The translations under genes were made by a program, and so were the position numbers. From 3107 sp965216225 (GTDB lineage: Bacteria; Pseudomonadota; Alphaproteobacteria; Rhodobacterales; Rhodobacteraceae), in assembly GCA_965216225.1 (NCBI GenBank), contig CBDCFF010000016.1, forward strand, positions 1 through 64,000: DNA of 64,000 nt. Direction: 5' to 3'. This document shows, one piece after another, positions 15,000-23,700 of this stretch. The notes beneath the pieces are model-generated. The model was not told where the DNA came from and ran no database searches. It saw nothing but the letters and a program-made list of their open reading frames with translations. Position 1 is the stretch's first letter; the number at the start of each line of letters is the position of its first letter.

Positions 15000-15947
15000 C
15001 CAGGACAGATATCTTGAGATAGAGCCACGGCAGCAGTTCCTCAATCGATCTGGTCTTGCGCAGCCAGGGCGGCAAGATCGACGAGGCGAAACGGATCTTT
15101 TCGTCCACATTGCCCCGGTCCCGCATCCGCGGCACCTTCACTGGTACCGGGCCGATGCCGGTCATAACCTCGCGCTCGGGCAGATGACCATGGCGCACCA
15201 GCCGCGCACGGCCATCGTCCGTCACCTCGCGGGCATGGGCGGCGAGGAGCGTGGCCAATTCCGCTTCCACCGCCTGTTTGAGCAGTTGGCGCGCGCCGGT
15301 TTGCAGGATGTCGGTCAGCGGGTCAGACGAAAATCCCGATGGACCGGGCAACGGCGTGATGGTAGACTTCGTCATGTGGCATATCCTTTTCTCTGCTGAG
15401 AATTGCGCCGCGTGAACAACGCCATGATATGCCGCCAATCAGCGCCATCACCAACTTTCGGCTATAACTCCTGCGTGCCGTCAGCACGCTTTTGGCTGCC
15501 GGGGTCAAGGCATTGACGCTCAAGGTAGAGCAACTACAGCACCAACTTGCAGGTCATAATCGGCATCGGTTCGGGTCGAAGTCAGAAAGCCTGGATCAAC
15601 TCAATCTTATCTTTCAGGAAGATGAAGAGATTGCCAAAGCTGCGCAAGAACAGGCAAAATCGGAGGCCCCTCGCGCAGAAGACAAACCTGGCCGTCAGCA
15701 CAGTCGCAAGCCCTTGCCCGACCATCTGGATCGCCACGACGAAGTTCTGTCACCCGGCGATGATTGCAGTCGCTGCGGCGGATCATTGAAGACGCCAGGC
15801 GAGGATGTGACAGAAGAGTTGGAATATGTCCCTGGCCGGTTTGTCGTGAACCGGATTATCCGCCCGCGTATGGCCTGCGCCTGCTGTGAGGCCATTGTCC
15901 AATCTCCACTGCCATCGCGCCCGATCGAACGTGGCCGCCCGGGACGG

Positions 15948-17286
15948 GAGTGTCCTGAATTCTGTGTATGTGTCCCGGTCCATGGGGGTTTCAAATACAG
16001 TCACGCATTGAAGCGCTCGTCGAACATAATAGCGAACTGGTTGCGGGCTGCAAACCATTCCCGAACATTCCTGCCGCCTTTCTCGAAGTTGCGGATGGCC
16101 AGATAGATCAGCTTTGTTGCGGCCTGATCGGTCGGGAACGATCCGCGGGTCTTGATTGATTTGCGGATCACCCGGTTCAGGCTCTCGATGGCGTTGGTGG
16201 TGTAGATGATCTTTCGGATCGCCGGATCGAAGGCGAAGAACGGGATTACTTCCTGCCATGCCCGTCGCCAGGCCGGGGCGATCGAGGCGTATTTACCGGC
16301 CCATTTTTTCTCGAACGCGTCCAGTTCATCGGCGGCCTGATCGGCGGTGGCAGCGCTGTAAATCCGGCGCAGGTCAGTGGCCACTCCCTTGCGGTCTTTC
16401 CATAACTTCTGCGAGCAGAAGTTCAGGGAGTGGCGCACCAGGTGGACAATGCAGGTTTGCACCGTGGTCTGCGCAAAGGCGGCGGTGATCGCCTCCGGGA
16501 AGCCTTTGAGCCCGTCAACGACGGCGATCAGAATGTCCTGGACACCTCGGTTCTTCAGTTCGTTCATCACCGACAACCAGAATTTGGCCCCCTCGTTATC
16601 AGCGATCCACAGGCCCAGGACCTCGCGCACGCCGTCCCGGCTGACCCCCAGGGCGATGTAGAGGGCCTTGTTCTTCACCATGCGGCTGTCGGCGTCGCGG
16701 ATCTTCACCCGCAGCGCGTCGAAGATCACGATCGGATACATCCGCTCCAGCGCCCGGCTTTGCCAGTCGCGCACCTCGTCGAGCACGGCGTCGGTGACGC
16801 GGCTGATCAAATCCGGCGAGACCAGAAGACCGTAGATATCCTCAAGATGGGCGCGGATGTCGCGGACACTCTCGTCCGGCGGCATAGAGGCCGATGATCC
16901 TGTCATCCATCCCGTCGATCCGGGTCTGGCCCTTCTTCACCAGTTCGGGTTCAAAACTGCCATCCCGATCACGGGGCACGGAAATCGGCGCCTCGCCGAT
17001 CTGGCCCTTCAGGCGCTTGCCGGCTGTGCCGTTGCGCCGGTTGGACTGACCCGGAGGTGCATCCTTGCCTTCTTCATAGCCCGGATGCGCGGTCAGTTCG
17101 GCCCCAAGCATCCGCTCCATCAGTTTGATCCTGAGCTCTTTCAGCAGCCCGGTATCGCCAGGCAGGTCTTCAGGCCGCTCGCAGCCTTCCAGAAGTTCGT
17201 CCGGAAGCTCCCTGGATATCGTCATCGTCATGGCTCCTCTCTCAAAGCATGGAACAGATCACAGATACACAGAGGAGCGGACACTC
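15948..17286 (-). mobile_element. IS256-A copy 2 (1339 bp)
   Basis: Same ends and exact length as copy 1, inverted. Left flank ccgggacgg and right flank tctcaccgc are not duplicated. Both flanks are 5' parts of IS66 tnpC genes in opposite orientation. This is the signature of an inversion or recombination through the IS256-A copy. Confidence 0.88.
16001..17231 (-). pseudogene. IS256-A transposase, copy 2, same frameshift
   Basis: N-terminal frame 17231-16842 (MTMTISRELPDELLEGCERP) and C-terminal frame starting near 16880 (SVRDIRAHLEDIYGLL) to 16001. The +1 shift is at the same gccgccggacgagagtgtcc as in copy 1, and catalytic residues are unchanged. Only scattered substitutions separate it from copy 1. 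Confidence 0.82.
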
Positions 17287-17415
17287 TCTCACCGCCAGTT
17301 GGTGTTGGAGTTGTTCCACCTTCAGGGTCAGCGCCTTGACTTCATCGGCCAGAAGCCGGTTCACTGCCCGCAGTTCCGCAGGATCATCCGGGGCTATGTC
17401 GAGGTCCTTCAGCAT
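17287..17415 (-). pseudogene. tnpC: IS66-b TnpC 5' stub
   Basis: The ATG at 17415 starts MLKDLDIAPDDPAELRAVNR, then LLADEVKALTLKVEQLQHQL, the coiled-coil N-terminus of IS66 transposases. After 43 codons it hits IS256-A. It is similar to, but not the same as, the IS66-a start. Confidence 0.8.
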
Positions 17416-17485
17416 CGCCGATCCTATACCGGATCAGCATTCCGGGGTGAACCCCGAAAGCGCGCAAAGCCTCGTATTTATTGAC

Positions 17486-17833
17486 CTATCCTACGCTCAA
17501 CGGTCTCCAGGTTTTACGGGGCATCCGCCAGTCAATCCCCTCCAACAGCATTGAGAGCTGCGCGGGTGTGACGCTGATCTTGCCGTCCTTTGCAGCGGGC
17601 CAGACAAACCGCCCTTTCTCCAACCGCTTCGAAAACAGGCACGCGCCCTGGCAATCCCACCAGATGATCTTCAACAGATCGCCGCGCCGACCCCGGAACA
17701 CGAACAGGTGGCCGGAATACGGGTCTTCGGCCAAAACCTTCTCGGCCTGGGCCGCCAGCGTAGTGAACCCTCGCCGCATGTCCGTGACACCCGCCGACAG
17801 CCACACCCGCGTGTTGCTCGGCACCGGGATCAA
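17486..17833 (-). CDS. tnpB: IS66-b TnpB (IS66 Orf2)
   Basis: The protein has 115 residues, full length: MIPVPSNTRVWLSAGVTDMR, LFVFRGRRGDLLKIIWWDC and IDWRMPRKTWRPLSVG stop. Its start overlaps the tnpA stop by 4 bp. Intact but stranded without a working TnpC. Confidence 0.88.
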   Translation of the reverse strand: MIPVPSNTRVWLSAGVTDMRRGFTTLAAQAEKVLAEDPYSGHLFVFRGRRGDLLKIIWWDCQGACLFSKRLEKGRFVWPAAKDGKISVTPAQLSMLLEGIDWRMPRKTWRPLSVG

Positions 17834-18198
17834 GACATCAGCCCCTTCAGCAGCCGCGCCAGCACATCAGGATCGAACCCACCCCCGGCGCTGATCCGGT
17901 GACCGCCAGCCAACTCAATCTCGATACCGCCACCGAAGGCGACGGGACCGGATGGCTGCGCCGGGACCGGATGTGAAGCAGCCGGAGAAATCTCAACCGG
18001 CAGAAACACAGATCCAGCTACGACCTCGGTGAAATCCGGCGCAAAACGCGGGTCCTTCAGCCATTTGAAGATCAGATTGGCGTTCATCGCGTAGCGCCGC
18101 GCAACCTGAGCCACAGAAACACCCGGCGCGGCAGTCTGCAGGCAGATCGAACGCTTCTCGTCGTCCCACCAAATTCGCTTCTTGCGCCTGCCAGCCAT
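17830..18198 (-). CDS. tnpA: IS66-b TnpA (HTH protein)
   Basis: The start at 18198 (MAGRRKKRIWWDDEKRSICL) is preferred over an upstream in-frame ATG at 18219, because the family begins with this basic stretch. The HTH is GVSVAQVARRYAMNANLIFK with a Trp-Leu wing. About 122 residues. Ends in GLMS just inside tnpB. Confidence 0.82.
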   Translation of the reverse strand: MAGRRKKRIWWDDEKRSICLQTAAPGVSVAQVARRYAMNANLIFKWLKDPRFAPDFTEVVAGSVFLPVEISPAASHPVPAQPSGPVAFGGGIEIELAGGHRISAGGGFDPDVLARLLKGLMS

Positions 18199-18249
18199 AG
18201 AGTGCCTCATGGTGTCCACTATCGATGGTGGACACTATCGGCTCCTCCG

Positions 18250-18530
18250 CCCCAGCGTTAGGTCGGCTTCAACGGACGCCCACGAAGATCCTGCGCCAGC
18301 ACGGCTTCAAGGTGTCCATGAGCGGCAAGGGCAATTGTTACGATAATGCCGCCGTCGAGACATTCTTCAAGACCATCAAGGCGGAGCTAATCTGGCGGAG
18401 GTCGTGGGAAACCCGAAGGCAGGCTGAGATTGCCATCTTCGAATACATCAATGGCTTTTACAATCCGCGACGGCGGCACTCAGCACTGGGCTGGAAAAGC
18501 CCCGTCGCATTCGAACGGAAAGTGGCTTGA
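18250..18530 (+). pseudogene. IS3-family OrfB C-terminal fragment
   Basis: LRQHGFKVSMSGKGNCYDNA, then AVETFFKTIKAELIW with the catalytic Glu, and EYINGFYNPRRRHSALGW is the end of an IS3-family integrase core. It stops at VA (18530). The upstream part of OrfB is missing; the frame begins in IS66-b non-coding sequence. A 5' half of a similar IS3 lies at 31302-31906 on the same strand. Confidence 0.82.
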
Positions 18531-19014
18531 ACCAGCACTTGGGGCGGCACAAATACGCGACAGGTCCATATCCGTGAAAAGGCAAATGCGATCACGCGCA
18601 TGTACGGCCCCGGCATTGACGCGGATATTTCGGTGCCGCCGGACCTTGTGGAAACGCTCATCGGGCGGCTGAACGCGGTTGCGGCGAGGCTGTGCCCGGC
18701 GGCGCGGATCACGCAGGTTGCGCATCCGGGGGACGGAACCCGGCGGCTGTACCCCGCGCAGGAGCGGCGGCGGCCCCTTGCAGGTAACGCCGCTAACGCC
18801 GCGCGGGCGGGGGCTGCGGCCCCCCCGGCAAAGCCCTGGCCGCATCAATGCCAATGCCTGTTCGCGTGGAACCGCCTCCCTCCTGCCGCGAACCTGCCGA
18901 CATACCGGGGACCGGCGAAACGCGGGCGGCAGGCGTCATGGCCGGGCACCGATTGATCCCGCCCCGAATTCCCGATAACAGGCCCGAAACCAACCCTTCC
19001 GACGGAGAGCGCCA
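18531..19014 (+). other. Gap between IS3 fragment and hom
   Basis: No gene is firmly recognised. An open frame, QVHIREKANAITRMYGPGID from about 18561 and on through PPDLVETLIGRLNAVAARL, has chromosomal-looking composition for about 65 codons before low-complexity Arg/Ala/Pro text. It may be the tail of a protein whose start was removed by the IS. I cannot name it. The last 50 bp contain the likely hom leader with an AGGCCCG/GGAGAG-rich segment. Confidence 0.35.
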
Positions 19015-20301
19015 ATGACCACCCCCTTACGCCTTGGTATTGCCGGATTGGGCACGGTAGGCGCCGGAGTCGTCAAGATCGTGCGGCAGAAGGCCGATCT
19101 GCTGGCGGCGCGCGCCGGGCGGGCGGTTGTGATCTCTGCCGTCAGCGCCCGCAGCCGGAGCAGGGACCGGGGCATCGACCTGTCGGACCATGCGTGGGAA
19201 GACGATCCTGCGGCGCTTGCCACCCGCGCCGATGTCGATGTGTTCGTCGAACTGATGGGCGGCAGTGACGGCCCCGCGAAGGCCGCGACCGAAGCGGCGC
19301 TGAAAGCTGGCAAGGATGTCGTGACCGCGAACAAGGCGATGCTGGCCGCGCATGGGCAATCGCTGGCGGAACTGGCCGAATCCCGGGGCTGCGTGATCCG
19401 CTTCGAAGCCGCCGTCGCGGGCGGCATTCCGGTGGTGAAGGCGCTGACCGAGGGGCTGGCGGGCAACGATGTCACCCGTGTCATGGGGGTGATGAACGGC
19501 ACCTGCAATTACATCCTGACCCGGATGGAAAGCGCCGGGCTGGCGTATCACGAGGTGTTCGAGGAGGCCCGCAAGCTGGGGTATCTGGAAGCGGACCCGA
19601 CCTTCGACGTGGGCGGCATCGACGCCGGGCACAAACTGGCCTTGCTGGCCGCCATCGCCTTTGGCACACAGGTCAGTTTCGATACGGTGGAACTGGAAGG
19701 GATCGACAGGATTTCCATCGAGGACATCAGGCAGGCCCGCGATATGGGGTTCCGCGTCAAGTTGCTGGGAGTCGCCCAGATGACCGCGCGCGGGCTGGAA
19801 CAGCGCATGTCGCCCTGCCTGGTGCCCGCCGACTCTCCGCTGGGGCAGTTGGAAAACGCCACCAACATGATGGTGCTGGAAGGCGATGCCGCAGGCCGGA
19901 TCGTGCTGCGCGGCGCGGGCGCGGGCGAAGGCCCGACCGCAAGCGCCGTGCTGTCCGACATCGTGGATATTGCGCGGGGCCTGCGTATCCCGACCTTCGG
20001 CAGGCCCGCAACCTCGCTGGAAAAGGCCCGGCCCGCCAGATCGGCGACCCCGGCGCCCTATTACCTGCGGATGGAGTTGCAGGACAAACCCGGCGCGCTG
20101 GCCAGGATCGCAACCGTGCTGGGCGAGGCGGGCGTGTCCATCGACCGGATGCGCCAATACGGCCACGAAACGCCGACCGCGCCGGTTCTGATCGTCACCC
20201 ACCGGACCACGCGCGATGCGCTGGATCGGGCGCTGGCGGGGCTGGGCGGGACCGGCGTGCTGGAAAACGATCCGGTGGTGATCCGCATCGAAAGCGTCTA
20301 A
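19015..20301 (+). CDS. hom: Homoserine dehydrogenase
   Basis: The protein has 428 residues. The NAD(P)-binding motif IAGLGTVGAGVV is near 9-20. Next come DVVTANKAMLAAHG and FEAAVAGGIPVVKALTEGL, then the substrate-site GVMNGTCNYILTRM. A C-terminal ACT domain (about 348-428) opens YYLRMELQDKPGALARIATV and is the site of threonine feedback control in relatives. It reduces aspartate semialdehyde to homoserine for Thr and Met synthesis. A GGAGAG site precedes ATG 19015. It is followed by glpX and recJ on the same strand, a common Rhodobacteraceae arrangement. Confidence 0.96.
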   Translation: MTTPLRLGIAGLGTVGAGVVKIVRQKADLLAARAGRAVVISAVSARSRSRDRGIDLSDHAWEDDPAALATRADVDVFVELMGGSDGPAKAATEAALKAGKDVVTANKAMLAAHGQSLAELAESRGCVIRFEAAVAGGIPVVKALTEGLAGNDVTRVMGVMNGTCNYILTRMESAGLAYHEVFEEARKLGYLEADPTFDVGGIDAGHKLALLAAIAFGTQVSFDTVELEGIDRISIEDIRQARDMGFRVKLLGVAQMTARGLEQRMSPCLVPADSPLGQLENATNMMVLEGDAAGRIVLRGAGAGEGPTASAVLSDIVDIARGLRIPTFGRPATSLEKARPARSATPAPYYLRMELQDKPGALARIATVLGEAGVSIDRMRQYGHETPTAPVLIVTHRTTRDALDRALAGLGGTGVLENDPVVIRIESV

Positions 20302-20358
20302 CCTTGGGCCGGGATCCGCATTCCGCCGGACGATTTCACGAACTGACAGGAACAACCG

Positions 20359-21324
20359 ATGCCGAAACAGCAGGACTTTCAGGACCGTATGCTCTCGCTT
20401 GGTCTGGCCCGCGTGTCCGAGGCCGCCGCCATGGCCTCTGCCCCGCTGGTTGGCCGCGGGGATGAGAACGCCGCCGATCAGGCCGCGGTCAACGCCATGC
20501 GCGAACAGTTGAACATGCTGGATATTGCCGGCGTGGTGGTCATCGGAGAGGGCGAGCGGGACGAGGCGCCGATGCTTTTTATCGGCGAGGAGGTCGGAAC
20601 CGGCAACGGCCCCGGCGTGGATATTGCGCTCGACCCGCTGGAGGGTACGACCCTGACCGCCAAGGACATGCCCAACGCGCTGACCGTGATTGCCATGGGG
20701 CCGCGCGGCTCGATGCTGCACGCGCCCGATGTCTATATGGAAAAGCTCGCCATCGGGCCGGGCTATCCCGAAGGCATCGTGACGCTGGACATGCCGCCCG
20801 CCACGCGGGTTTCGGCTCTGGCGACGGAAAAGGGTTGCGATCCCGGCGGCATCACCGTCTGCGTTCTGGAACGCCCCCGGCATGGGGAAATCATCAAGGA
20901 AGTCCGCGCAACCGGGGCCGCGATCCGGCTGATTGCCGATGGCGATGTGGCGGGCGTCATGCATTGCGCCGATCCGGGGGCCACGAATATCGACATGTAT
21001 ATGGGAATCGGCGGCGCGCCGGAGGGCGTGCTGGCGGCGGCGGCGCTGAAATGTATGGGCGGTCAGATTCAGGGGCGGCTCCTGTTGCGCAATGACGGCG
21101 AAAAGGCCCGTGCCGCGAAGGCCGGGATCACCGACCCCGACCGGGTCTATTCGCGCGATGAGATGGTGCGGGGCGACATGATCTTTGCCGCGACCGGCGT
21201 GACCGACGGCTCGCTGCTGCCCGGCATCAGGCGCGAGGTCGGCTGGCTGACCACAGAGACCCTGTTGATGCGCTCGAAAACCGGATCGGTGCGGCGCATG
21301 ACCTATCGCAGCCCGCGCCGATGA
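20359..21324 (+). CDS. glpX: Class II fructose-1,6-bisphosphatase
   Basis: The protein has 321 residues, usual for GlpX. Metal/phosphate motifs are GEGERDEAPMLFIGEEVG near 69-86, DIALDPLEGTTL near 93-104, and GGAPEGVLAAAALKCMGGQ. It hydrolyses fructose 1,6-bisphosphate in gluconeogenesis and the Calvin cycle. ATG 20359 follows a GACAGGAAC site, 57 bp after hom. The stop is 7 bp before recJ, so the three genes are probably one transcript. Confidence 0.96.
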   Translation: MPKQQDFQDRMLSLGLARVSEAAAMASAPLVGRGDENAADQAAVNAMREQLNMLDIAGVVVIGEGERDEAPMLFIGEEVGTGNGPGVDIALDPLEGTTLTAKDMPNALTVIAMGPRGSMLHAPDVYMEKLAIGPGYPEGIVTLDMPPATRVSALATEKGCDPGGITVCVLERPRHGEIIKEVRATGAAIRLIADGDVAGVMHCADPGATNIDMYMGIGGAPEGVLAAAALKCMGGQIQGRLLLRNDGEKARAAKAGITDPDRVYSRDEMVRGDMIFAATGVTDGSLLPGIRREVGWLTTETLLMRSKTGSVRRMTYRSPRR

Positions 21325-21331
21325 TCGTGGC

Positions 21332-23086
21332 ATGAGTTTTCTGGGCGTCACCCGTTCGCTGACCGGGCGGCGCTGGGTTGGACCCGGCGCCGGGCAGGAC
21401 CGCATGGCAGAGGCGATGGCGCAGGCGGCCGCGCTGCCTCTGCCGCTGTGCCGGACGCTGGCGCGGCTGGGCGTCCCGGCCGGGAACGCCGCGCGCTATC
21501 TGACCCCGCAGTTGCGCGATCTGCTGCCCGATCCCCGAACGCTCAGGGATATGGAAGCCGCCGCCGCCCGGTTCCTGACCGCCTGGCGGCGGAACGAGAG
21601 GATCGCGGTCTTTGCCGATTACGATGTGGATGGCGGAGCCTCCGCCGCGCTGCTGATCTGCTGGCTGCGGCAGATGGGCAGGCCCGCGACGCTCTATGTT
21701 CCCGACCGGATTGACGAGGGTTACGGCCCGAATGACGCCGCAATGGCGGCGCTGGCCCGGGATCACGATCTGATCGTCTGCGTCGATTGCGGTACGCTTT
21801 CGCATGGGCCGGTGGTGGCGGCGGCGGCGGCGGATGTCATCATCCTCGATCACCATCTGGGCGGCGAGACCCTGCCCGGCGCGCTCGCCGTCGTGAACCC
21901 GAACCGGCAGGACGAGGATGGCGCGCTCGGCCATCTTTGCGCCGCCGGCGTGGTTTTCCTGATGCTGGTCGAGGCCGGGCGGCAGCTGCGGAAGGCGGGC
22001 GGGAAGGGGCCGGATCTGATGGCGATGCTGGATCTTGTGGCGCTTGCCACGGTGGCGGATGTCGCGCCCCTGATCGGCGTCAACCGGGCGCTGGTCCGGC
22101 AGGGGCTGAAGGTGATGGCCGCCCGCGCCCGCCCCGGTCTGCGGGCGCTGGCCGATGTGGCCCGGATGAATGCCGCGCCCAACGCCTATCATCTGGGATT
22201 CCTGCTGGGGCCACGGGTGAATGCCGGCGGGCGGATCGGCAAGGCCGATCTGGGCGCGCGGCTGCTGGCGACATCGGATGAGCATGAGGCCGCAGCGCTG
22301 GCGGAGCGCCTCGACGCATTGAATTCGGAGCGGCGCGAGATAGAGAACCATGTGCGCGACGCCGCCATGGCCCAGGCCGAGGCGCGCGGGCTGGATGCGC
22401 CCCTGGTCTGGGCGGCAGGCGAAGGCTGGCACCCCGGCGTTGTCGGCATCGTCGCGGCCCGGCTGAAGGAGGCCACCGGGCGGCCTGCGGTGGTGATCGG
22501 ATTTGACGGAGACGTGGGAAAGGGCTCTGGCCGTTCGATCTCCGGCGTCGATCTAGGGGCCCCGGTCCAGAGGCTCGTGGCAGAGGGGCTGTTGCTGAAG
22601 GGCGGCGGGCATCGGATGGCGGCGGGCCTGAGCGTGACGCGCGAACAACTGGAACCGGCGATGGCGCAACTGTCGGGGCTGCTGGCGCGACAGGGGGCAG
22701 GCCGGGACGGGCCGGCAGACCTGAACCTGGATTCGCTTCTGATGCCCGAAGCGGCGACCGAGGAACTGATCACCGGGATCGAGGCCGCAGGCCCCTTCGG
22801 CGCAGGCGCCCCCGCCCCGCGCTTTGCCTTTGCGGATCAGCGCATCCACTTCGCCAGGCCGGTTGGCGAGTCGCATCTGAAGCTCACCTTCGGAGATACC
22901 GCCGGCGCGCGGATCGAGGCCATCGCCTTCGGCGCCTTCGACACCGCCATCGGCCCGGCGCTGAGCACCCGTGACGGCGCGCGTTTTCACCTCGCCGGGC
23001 GGTTGGAACTGAACGATTGGGGCGGTCGGCGGCGGGTCGTGCTGAGGCTGGAAGACGCCGCGTCAGGCAGCGCGAACACGCCTTGA
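21332..23086 (+). CDS. recJ: Single-stranded-DNA exonuclease RecJ
   Basis: The protein has 584 residues. DHH phosphoesterase motifs are ADYDVDG at 95-101, VDCGT near 151 and ILDHHLGG at 171-178. The DHHA1 domain has KGGGHRMAAGLSV near 425-437, followed by an OB-like C-terminal domain. It degrades ssDNA 5' to 3' in recombination and mismatch repair. Start ATG 21332 is 7 bp after the glpX stop. No lesions. Confidence 0.95.
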   Translation: MSFLGVTRSLTGRRWVGPGAGQDRMAEAMAQAAALPLPLCRTLARLGVPAGNAARYLTPQLRDLLPDPRTLRDMEAAAARFLTAWRRNERIAVFADYDVDGGASAALLICWLRQMGRPATLYVPDRIDEGYGPNDAAMAALARDHDLIVCVDCGTLSHGPVVAAAAADVIILDHHLGGETLPGALAVVNPNRQDEDGALGHLCAAGVVFLMLVEAGRQLRKAGGKGPDLMAMLDLVALATVADVAPLIGVNRALVRQGLKVMAARARPGLRALADVARMNAAPNAYHLGFLLGPRVNAGGRIGKADLGARLLATSDEHEAAALAERLDALNSERREIENHVRDAAMAQAEARGLDAPLVWAAGEGWHPGVVGIVAARLKEATGRPAVVIGFDGDVGKGSGRSISGVDLGAPVQRLVAEGLLLKGGGHRMAAGLSVTREQLEPAMAQLSGLLARQGAGRDGPADLNLDSLLMPEAATEELITGIEAAGPFGAGAPAPRFAFADQRIHFARPVGESHLKLTFGDTAGARIEAIAFGAFDTAIGPALSTRDGARFHLAGRLELNDWGGRRRVVLRLEDAASGSANTP

Positions 23087-23181
23087 AGATCGCTCCCGGA
23101 AGGCGCGTTTTGCACGGTTTTTCCGAAGTTTCTTCTTGTGCGCTCGGGGTGCAAACGCTAAATACCCGCTCACTGAACGGT

Positions 23182-23256
23182 GCTCCCTTCGTCTATCGGT
23201 CAGGACGCCAGGTTTTCAACCTGGAAAGAGGGGTTCGATTCCCCTAGGGAGTACCA
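23182..23256 (+). tRNA. tRNA-Glu (UUC)
   Basis: Acceptor GCTCCCT pairs with AGGGAGT (one G-U). The anticodon stem CCAGG/CCTGG encloses TTTTCAA with anticodon TTC. The T arm GGGGTTCGATTCCCC is intact and CCA is encoded. Located 95 bp after recJ. Confidence 0.96.
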
Positions 23257-23385
23257 CATTCACCCGGGGCCGATGCGCCATGAACTGCGCCTGTGGGCGC
23301 TCGGGCTGTCGGGCTGCGACCGGCGGCGCTGGAAAATTACCGCTTGACGCCCCGGCGCCCCTCCCATAAATCCGCAGTCGCTTCT

Positions 23386-23462
23386 GGCGGAGTAGCTCAG
23401 TTGGTCAGAGCAGCGGAATCATAATCCGCGTGTCGGGGGTTCAAGTCCCTCCTCCGCTACCA
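23386..23462 (+). tRNA. tRNA-Met (CAU), elongator type
   Basis: Acceptor GGCGGAG pairs with CTCCGCT. The anticodon stem GCGGA/TCCGC encloses ATCATAA with anticodon CAT. The T arm GGGGGTTCAAGTCCCTC is present and CCA is encoded. The A at acceptor/discriminator and overall sequence fit elongator tRNA-Met rather than the initiator. The former defence/IS region starts about 200 bp downstream; no duplicated tRNA 3' end was found in the window. Confidence 0.94.
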
Positions 23463-23700
23463 GAAACCCCTTCAGGCATTTGTCTTTATTGCGTTATTTG
23501 AAGATCGCGATGTTTCGCCGCCAGCAAAACCACCACTCCTGAATCCAGCCGGGCGGCGTTCGGTGGATATGGTTTCTGGTGATTTTCCAGGAGTTCCCCG
23601 ACACTCGACTCCCACACCGTCCATCGTGAAACCATCCCATGTGCCCGGGGGTGGGGTTGCAACACCTGCCCTTCAGTGGTAAGCGTCCGGTCTGACAGCC

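Larger units (their letters stand above)
13865..15016 (+). mobile_element. IS110-family element (about 1152 bp) inserted in IS256-B
   Basis: Comparison with the uninterrupted IS256-B (9543-9555) places the boundaries. CTTG occurs at both edges (13861-13864 and 15013-15016), either as a 4-bp repeat or as the shared core. There are no terminal inverted repeats, as expected for IS110. A 219-bp non-coding leader with strong stem-loops precedes the transposase, the position where IS110-group elements encode their guide (bridge) RNA. Confidence 0.82.
12955..15375 (-). pseudogene. IS256-B copy 2 transposase, split by IS110
   Basis: The N-terminal part runs from ATG 15375 (MTKSTITPLPGPSGF) to ELLPWLYLK at 15017. 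The rest resumes with GISTGDFQEALGALLG at 13862 and ends KQIQNAA at 12955. Relative to the intact copy, the GDGALGFWAALRE segment reads GDGAPRLRGLRGFRAALRE. This is due to a 9-bp tandem duplication and nearby substitutions, in frame. Non-functional while the IS110 is present. Confidence 0.88.
12924..15470 (-). mobile_element. IS256-B copy 2, carrying an IS110 element
   Basis: The ends are gagctatgcccgaaagttgg at 12924 and, reversed, gagttatagccgaaagttgg from 15470. The flanking 9-mers ctgcgtgtc (12915-12923) and ctgcgtgcc (15471-15479) differ at one base. It is interrupted at 13865-15016 by an IS110-family element. At 13465-13482 it holds two tandem copies of the 9-mer cccccgtaa. Confidence 0.88.
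12018..15947 (+). mobile_element. IS66-family element IS66-a, interrupted by IS256-B copy 2 and cut by IS256-A copy 2
   Basis: It starts with the IS66-type end gtaagcgtccggcg at 12018. It carries tnpA, tnpB and tnpC on the plus strand. tnpC is split at 12923/15480 by an IS256-B that itself contains an IS110, and ends at 15947 against IS256-A copy 2. The 3' half of tnpC and the right terminal repeat are missing. Order of events: IS66-a, then IS256-B into it, then IS110 into IS256-B; the IS256-A boundary arose separately. Confidence 0.85.
12873..15947 (+). pseudogene. tnpC: IS66-a TnpC transposase, split by IS256-B
   Basis: The 5' piece 12873-12923 (MLNTLDTLPDDPAELR) continues at 15480 with GVKALTLKVEQLQHQLAGHN and HRFGSKSESLDQL. 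It then reads the zinc-binding region with CSRCGGSLKTPGEDVTEELE and PSRPIERGRPG, ending at 15947 where IS256-A starts. The insertion made a near-perfect 9-bp duplication (ctgcgtgtc / ctgcgtgcc). The catalytic C-terminal half is not present, so the element is dead. Confidence 0.85.
17287..18240 (-). mobile_element. IS66-family fragment IS66-b (tnpA, tnpB, 5' tnpC)
   Basis: Inverted relative to IS66-a. It keeps tnpA, tnpB and 43 codons of tnpC before IS256-A. On the right it ends at ggtggacactatc near 18240, some 60 bp short of where an IS66 terminus would be by comparison with IS66-c, and IS3 sequence follows. Both termini are missing. Confidence 0.8.

Noticed and set aside
19027..21405. 792-codon minus-strand open frame opposite hom and glpX
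   Set aside because: Antisense of two well-conserved genes in a GC-rich genome; composition (His, Arg, Gly, Gln rich) is typical of a shadow frame and no domain is recognisable.
23386..23678. tRNA-Met 3' end as an att site for a genomic island covering the defence genes
   Set aside because: No second copy of the tRNA 3' sequence and no integrase in the window; the border is explained by IS66-c and mrr.
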